Shown: positions 5,740 to 8,937 of the stretch, one piece after another
Position numbering within the stretch: position 1 is the first letter of the stretch
Layout of the letters: each line of letters opens with the position of its first letter
Source: Spirochaetaceae bacterium
GTDB taxonomy: Bacteria; Spirochaetota; Spirochaetia; Treponematales; Treponemataceae
DNA: 8,937 bases
Reading direction: 5' to 3'
Assembly (NCBI GenBank): GCA_031272345.1
Contig: JAISTZ010000134.1
Location: forward strand, 1 to 8,937
Program-made: the position numbers and the translations under genes
The notes under the pieces: generated by a model
What the model saw: the letters and a program-made list of their open reading frames with translations, nothing else
What the model was told of the DNA's origin: nothing
The model's database searches: none

Positions 5740-7521
5740 ATGCCGTTGATTCACACCCAATGCCGGGCCCTCATCTCCGGGGCCCTCCACGAGCTTTTTC
5801 CCCAGGTCAGCCCGGAGCAGATTGCGGAGGCGCTGATTCTGGAGACTCCGCCCTCTCCGGACATGGGGGACATCGGTGTTCCCATGTTCCCCCTGGCAAA
5901 GCTCTGCCGCACGGCCCCGCCGGTCATCGCGGCAAAGGCGGCGGAGTCCCTCGCGGAAAACCCGGCGGCCCGGGACACGGGGGAATTCTTCTGCCAGGGG
6001 CCCTACCTGAACCTGCGTCTCAACCGGCCCAGGGCAGCCTACGGGATCCTGCACACGATTCAAACCCAGGGGGACCGGTACGGCTCCCTTGGGGACGACG
6101 GAGCGCCCCCCCTCAAGGGCCGGCGGGTCATGGTGGAATTTTCAGGCCCCAACACGAACAAGCCCCTCCACCTGGGCCATCTGCGGAACGACGCCATCGG
6201 GGAGAGCGTATCCCGGATCCTCGCCTGCGCCGGGGCTGAGGTGCGCAAGGTGAACATCATCAACAACCGGGGAGTCCACATCTGCAAGACCATGCTGGCC
6301 TACCAAAAATTCCACGAGCAAAGGGGCGACACTCCGGCGAGTCTGGGCGTCAAGAGCGACCGGTTCGTGGGGGACTGCTATGTCGAATACAACGGCTACG
6401 CCCAGGACCACCCGGAGGCGGAAGCGGAGGCCCAGAATCTCCTGGTCCTGTGGGAACAGGGGGATCCCGCGGTGCGGAAACTCTGGGACCAGATGAACCG
6501 CTGGGCCACGGAGGGCATCTTCGAGACCTACCGCCGCACCGGCGTGTCCTTCGACGCCTTCTACTATGAGAGCGACACCTACCTCAAGGGCAGGGACGAG
6601 GTGCTCAAGGGCCTGCACGGGGGCGTCTTCTACCGGGAGGCCGACGGCTCCGTGTGGGTCAACCTGGAGGAGATAGGCCTCGACAAAAAGGTCCTCCTCC
6701 GCAAGGACGGCACGGCCCTCTACATCACCCAGGACCTGGGGACAGCGGTCTTCAGGCACGATGACTGGCCCTTCGACCGGCTCGTCTACGTGGTAGGGAG
6801 CGAACAGCAGTATCACTTCAAGGTGCTCTTTTATTGCCTCAAAAAACTCGGATACCCCTGGGCGCACAACCTCTATCACCTCTCCTACGGCATGGTGAAT
6901 CTCCCCGAGGGCAAGATGAAGAGCCGGGAGGGCACGGTGGTTGACGGGGACGACCTCCTTGACAGCCTGAAGGCCCTTGCCCTGGAGGAAATCCGGGAGA
7001 AGGGGCGGGAAGACGCCCTGGGCGACCCTGACGCCGTGGCCGAGGCCGTGGCCCTGGGGGCCCTCCACTACTTCCTGCTCCAGCAGTCCCCCGCAAAGGA
7101 CATGCTCTTCGATCCCAGGGAGTCCCTCTCCTTCACGGGGAACACCGGCCCCTACCTGCAATACATGGGCGCCCGGCTCTCGTCCATCCTAAAGAAGGCC
7201 GCCGAATCCGGCGTGGTATCGGACCCGTCCCCGGAAGCCGCGGCCCTCCTCCTTCGGGACGAAGAATGGGCGCTGATTAAGCTCCTGGGGGATTTTCCGG
7301 CGGTCATCCTCAGGGCAGCGGAAGCCCTGGACCCGTCCCTCCTGGCGGGCCATGTGTACGAGACGGCAAAAGCTTTCGGCAGATTCTACCACGAGTGCCC
7401 CATCGTGGGCGCGGAGAGCGCGGCCCTTGCGGGAAGCCGCCTGCACCTTGCGATCTGCACCCTTACGGTGCTCAGGAAGGGCATGGGCCTGCTCCTGGCG
7501 CCCTTTTTGGAGTCCATGTAG
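5740..7521 (+). CDS. argS: Arginyl-tRNA synthetase
   Basis: This class I aminoacyl-tRNA synthetase of 593 residues attaches arginine to tRNA-Arg in the cytoplasm. The N-terminal tRNA D-arm-recognition (Add-1) domain covers about residues 1-115, including GPYLNLRLN (87-95). The catalytic Rossmann core follows with the HIGH motif as HLGH (144-147) in FSGPNTNKPLHLGHLRND, and the KMSKS loop as KMKSR (392-396) in GKMKSREGTVV. The helical anticodon-binding DALR domain spans about 465-593, beginning with NTGPYLQYMGARLSS. Length is normal for bacterial ArgRS. The start is the ATG at 5740, chosen because it gives a complete Add-1 domain and the next Met is about 40 codons on; there is no ribosome site before it. 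The signature segments resemble treponemal enzymes. Its stop codon lies 2 bp from that of the opposing serA, so no terminator fits between them. Confidence 0.97.
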   Translation: MPLIHTQCRALISGALHELFPQVSPEQIAEALILETPPSPDMGDIGVPMFPLAKLCRTAPPVIAAKAAESLAENPAARDTGEFFCQGPYLNLRLNRPRAAYGILHTIQTQGDRYGSLGDDGAPPLKGRRVMVEFSGPNTNKPLHLGHLRNDAIGESVSRILACAGAEVRKVNIINNRGVHICKTMLAYQKFHEQRGDTPASLGVKSDRFVGDCYVEYNGYAQDHPEAEAEAQNLLVLWEQGDPAVRKLWDQMNRWATEGIFETYRRTGVSFDAFYYESDTYLKGRDEVLKGLHGGVFYREADGSVWVNLEEIGLDKKVLLRKDGTALYITQDLGTAVFRHDDWPFDRLVYVVGSEQQYHFKVLFYCLKKLGYPWAHNLYHLSYGMVNLPEGKMKSREGTVVDGDDLLDSLKALALEEIREKGREDALGDPDAVAEAVALGALHYFLLQQSPAKDMLFDPRESLSFTGNTGPYLQYMGARLSSILKKAAESGVVSDPSPEAAALLLRDEEWALIKLLGDFPAVILRAAEALDPSLLAGHVYETAKAFGRFYHECPIVGAESAALAGSRLHLAICTLTVLRKGMGLLLAPFLESM

Positions 7522-7526
7522 GCCTA
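7519..7526. other. Palindrome TAGGCCTA holding both convergent stop codons
   Basis: The TAG of argS (7519-7521) and the TAG of serA (reverse complement of 7524-7526) are the two ends of one 8-bp palindrome, with two bases between the genes. No hairpin with a T-run is seen on either side within about 60 bp. Each transcript must therefore end inside the other gene, or by Rho. Confidence 0.8.
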
Positions 7527-8705
7527 CTTTCCGTTTATTGCCCGCACACAGAGCACCCCGTTGATGCCCCTGATTGCCCCCAGAGTCTCCCCGGACACGG
7601 GACTGTCCAGGTCGATGATGTTGTAGGCCAGGCCGTCCCGCTTCTGGTTGACCATGGCGGAGATGTTGATGCTGTTGGATGCCAGGACGGTGGTGATTTG
7701 GCCCACCATGTTGGGCACGTTCTTGTTGGCGATGCAGAGCCGCATTCCCCCCTCGGGGATCGGCCCCTCCAGGCGGCAGGTGGGAAAATTCACCGAATTG
7801 ACGATCGTGCCGCGCTCCAGGAAATTTTTGAGCTGCCTGGCGGCCATGCGGGCGCAGTTCTCCTCAGCCTCCGGGGTGGACGCCCCCAGGTGGGGCAGGC
7901 AAATCACCCTGGGGTTGCCGAGGAGCTCCTCCGAGGCGAAGTCCGTGACGAAGCAGGCGATTTTTCCGCTTTCAAGACCCTTGAGGACATCGGCGTTCAC
8001 CACGAGGCCCCCCCTGGCCAGGTTCACGAGGCGCACGTTTTTCTTCATGGCGCTGATTTTGTCCGCGTTGATGAAGCCCTTGGTCTCGTTTGTTTGGGGG
8101 ATGTGGATGCTGATGTAGTCCGACCGGGAAAGGAGGTCCCCCAGGCCATCCGCCTGGACGATGCTGCTGTTCAGGTGCCAGGCCCCCTGCACGGAGATGA
8201 ACGGATCGTACCCGATGACCCTCATGCCCAGGTCTATGGCGGCGTTGGCAAGGAGGGCCCCCACCGCGCCCAGTCCGATGACTCCCAGGGTCTTCCCGGT
8301 GATTTCCGGCCCCACGAACCGGCCCTTGCCCTTTTCCGCAAGTTCCGGGATTTCGTTCCCCTTGCCCGCAAGGGTCTGGGCCCACGAGGCCGCTTCAATC
8401 ACGTTCCTGCTCGAAAGGAGGATGGCCAGGAGGGCCATTTCCTTTACGGCGTTGGCGTTTGCCCCGGGGGTGTTGAACACCACCACCCCCTGGTCGGTCA
8501 TCCTGGGCACGGGGATGTTGTTCGTGCCCGCCCCGGCCCTGGCGATCGCCTTGACCGTGCCGGGCACCTCCAGGCTGTGCATGTCCGCGGAGCGCAGGAT
8601 GATCGCGTCCGGGTTGGGAATCTCCGAGGCGATTTCGTACCCGTCCCTGGGGAACTCGGCGATGCCTTCGGGGGAAATCTTGTTGAGGGTCTGAATTTTG
8701 TACAT
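7524..8705 (-). CDS. serA: D-3-phosphoglycerate dehydrogenase, short form with ACT domain
   Basis: This enzyme oxidises 3-phosphoglycerate to 3-phosphohydroxypyruvate with NAD, the first committed step of serine synthesis. The protein is 393 residues. A split substrate-binding domain (about 1-95 and 275-315) surrounds the NAD domain, which has GLGAVG (144-149) and the ribose-binding D167 in GYDPF. The catalytic set is R231 in LARGG, E259 or E260 in DFASEELLG, and H272 in LPHLGASTPEAEEN. An ACT domain (about 320-393, from MRLCIANKNVPNMVGQITTV) could bind serine for feedback inhibition. The extra domain of the long (about 530-residue) SerA form is absent. The start has AAGGAG with 6-nt spacing. 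It follows the serC stop by 18 bp, so the order is serC-serA in one operon, and it ends 2 bp from argS. Confidence 0.95.
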   Translation of the reverse strand: MYKIQTLNKISPEGIAEFPRDGYEIASEIPNPDAIILRSADMHSLEVPGTVKAIARAGAGTNNIPVPRMTDQGVVVFNTPGANANAVKEMALLAILLSSRNVIEAASWAQTLAGKGNEIPELAEKGKGRFVGPEITGKTLGVIGLGAVGALLANAAIDLGMRVIGYDPFISVQGAWHLNSSIVQADGLGDLLSRSDYISIHIPQTNETKGFINADKISAMKKNVRLVNLARGGLVVNADVLKGLESGKIACFVTDFASEELLGNPRVICLPHLGASTPEAEENCARMAARQLKNFLERGTIVNSVNFPTCRLEGPIPEGGMRLCIANKNVPNMVGQITTVLASNSINISAMVNQKRDGLAYNIIDLDSPVSGETLGAIRGINGVLCVRAINGK

Positions 8706-8723
8706 GGCGTTCTCCTTGGGGCC

Positions 8724-8937
8724 CTAGGCGTGACGTTTGGCGAAGGCGTCCATAAAATTGACGAGGGCCTCTACGCCGTCAATCCCCATGGCGTTGTAGA
8801 GGGACGCCCTCATGCCGCCGACCAGCCGATGCCCCCCCAGGTTCACCAGGCCGGCCTTTGCTGCTTCCGACACGAAAGCTTTGTTCAGGGCGTCGGCCTT
8901 CTGGGGGTCCTTCTCCCTGGTGACGAAGGGGACATTC
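8724..8937 (-). CDS. serC: Phosphoserine aminotransferase, C-terminal part
   Basis: The frame runs from the window edge to a TAG at 8726-8724 and encodes the last 70 or so residues of SerC, the fold-type I PLP enzyme that converts 3-phosphohydroxypyruvate and glutamate to phosphoserine and 2-oxoglutarate. Translation by hand gives FVSEAAKAGLVNLGGHR, then LVGGMRASLYNAMGIDGVEA, then LVNFMDAFAKRHA at the end. The GHRxVGGxRASxYNAM block is the family signature: its His-Arg pair binds the substrate phosphate and the Arg of GGxRAS binds the carboxylate in known SerC structures. The N-terminal domain and the PLP lysine lie outside the window. It is followed after 18 bp by serA, whose product makes its substrate, so the two form a serCA operon; its promoter is beyond the window. 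Confidence 0.93.
   Translation of the reverse strand, partial: NVPFVTREKDPQKADALNKAFVSEAAKAGLVNLGGHRLVGGMRASLYNAMGIDGVEALVNFMDAFAKRHA

Noticed and set aside
6142..7161. A 339-codon open frame on the - strand within argS
   Set aside because: It is antisense to the argS catalytic core, with low-complexity Val/Glu/Gly composition, no family motif and no ribosome site. It is a shadow of GC-rich codons.
7521..7600. Intrinsic terminator downstream of argS
   Set aside because: No GC-rich stem followed by a T-run was found on the + strand in this stretch, which is serA coding sequence on the other strand.

Overview
The window appears to be chromosomal DNA from a GC-rich spirochaete, most likely a relative of the Treponema group. 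The best clue is the arginyl-tRNA synthetase, whose signature stretches (PNTNKPLHLGHLRND, VGSEQQYHFKVLFY, GKMKSREGTVV) resemble treponemal ArgRS as I remember it. No database search was possible, so the taxonomy is tentative.

Layout. (1) Positions 1-1844, + strand: the 3' end of a surface-polysaccharide gene cluster. It holds a family 2 glycosyltransferase cut by the window edge, followed by an 11-bp-overlapping RgpF-type (rhamnan synthesis F) protein. This DNA is AT-rich (about 37% G+C in a sampled line) and changes to GC-rich inside the RgpF gene, at about 1440-1560. (2) Positions 1819-5590, - strand: a tight three-gene operon encoding a branched-chain amino acid aminotransferase (ilvE type), an FAD-dependent oxidoreductase with an unusual Cys cluster, and a polytopic membrane transporter. 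Its 3' end overlaps the RgpF gene tail to tail by 26 bp, and a plausible intrinsic terminator lies inside the opposing RgpF coding sequence. (3) Positions 5591-5739: a 149-bp divergent control region with two back-to-back sigma-70-like promoters, a 15-bp perfect palindrome across the -35 of the aminotransferase promoter, a second inverted repeat midway between the promoters, and a hairpin at the predicted 5' end of the aminotransferase mRNA. (4) Positions 5740-7521, + strand: argS, whose near-consensus promoter predicts transcription starting exactly at the ATG (a leaderless mRNA). (5) Positions 7524-8937, - strand: serA preceded by the 3' end of serC, a serine-biosynthesis operon converging on argS with only 2 bp between the stop codons.

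How the genes work together. SerC and SerA catalyse consecutive steps from 3-phosphoglycerate to phosphoserine. ArgS charges tRNA-Arg. The aminotransferase, oxidoreductase and transporter are co-transcribed and very probably share a substrate set (branched-chain amino acids, their 2-oxo acids, or something derived from them), but the substrates of the last two cannot be read from the sequence. This three-gene operon and its operator-like control region are the best candidates here for something not yet described. No RNA genes, insertion sequences, CRISPR arrays or attachment sites were seen. No gene-free stretch exceeds 300 bases.
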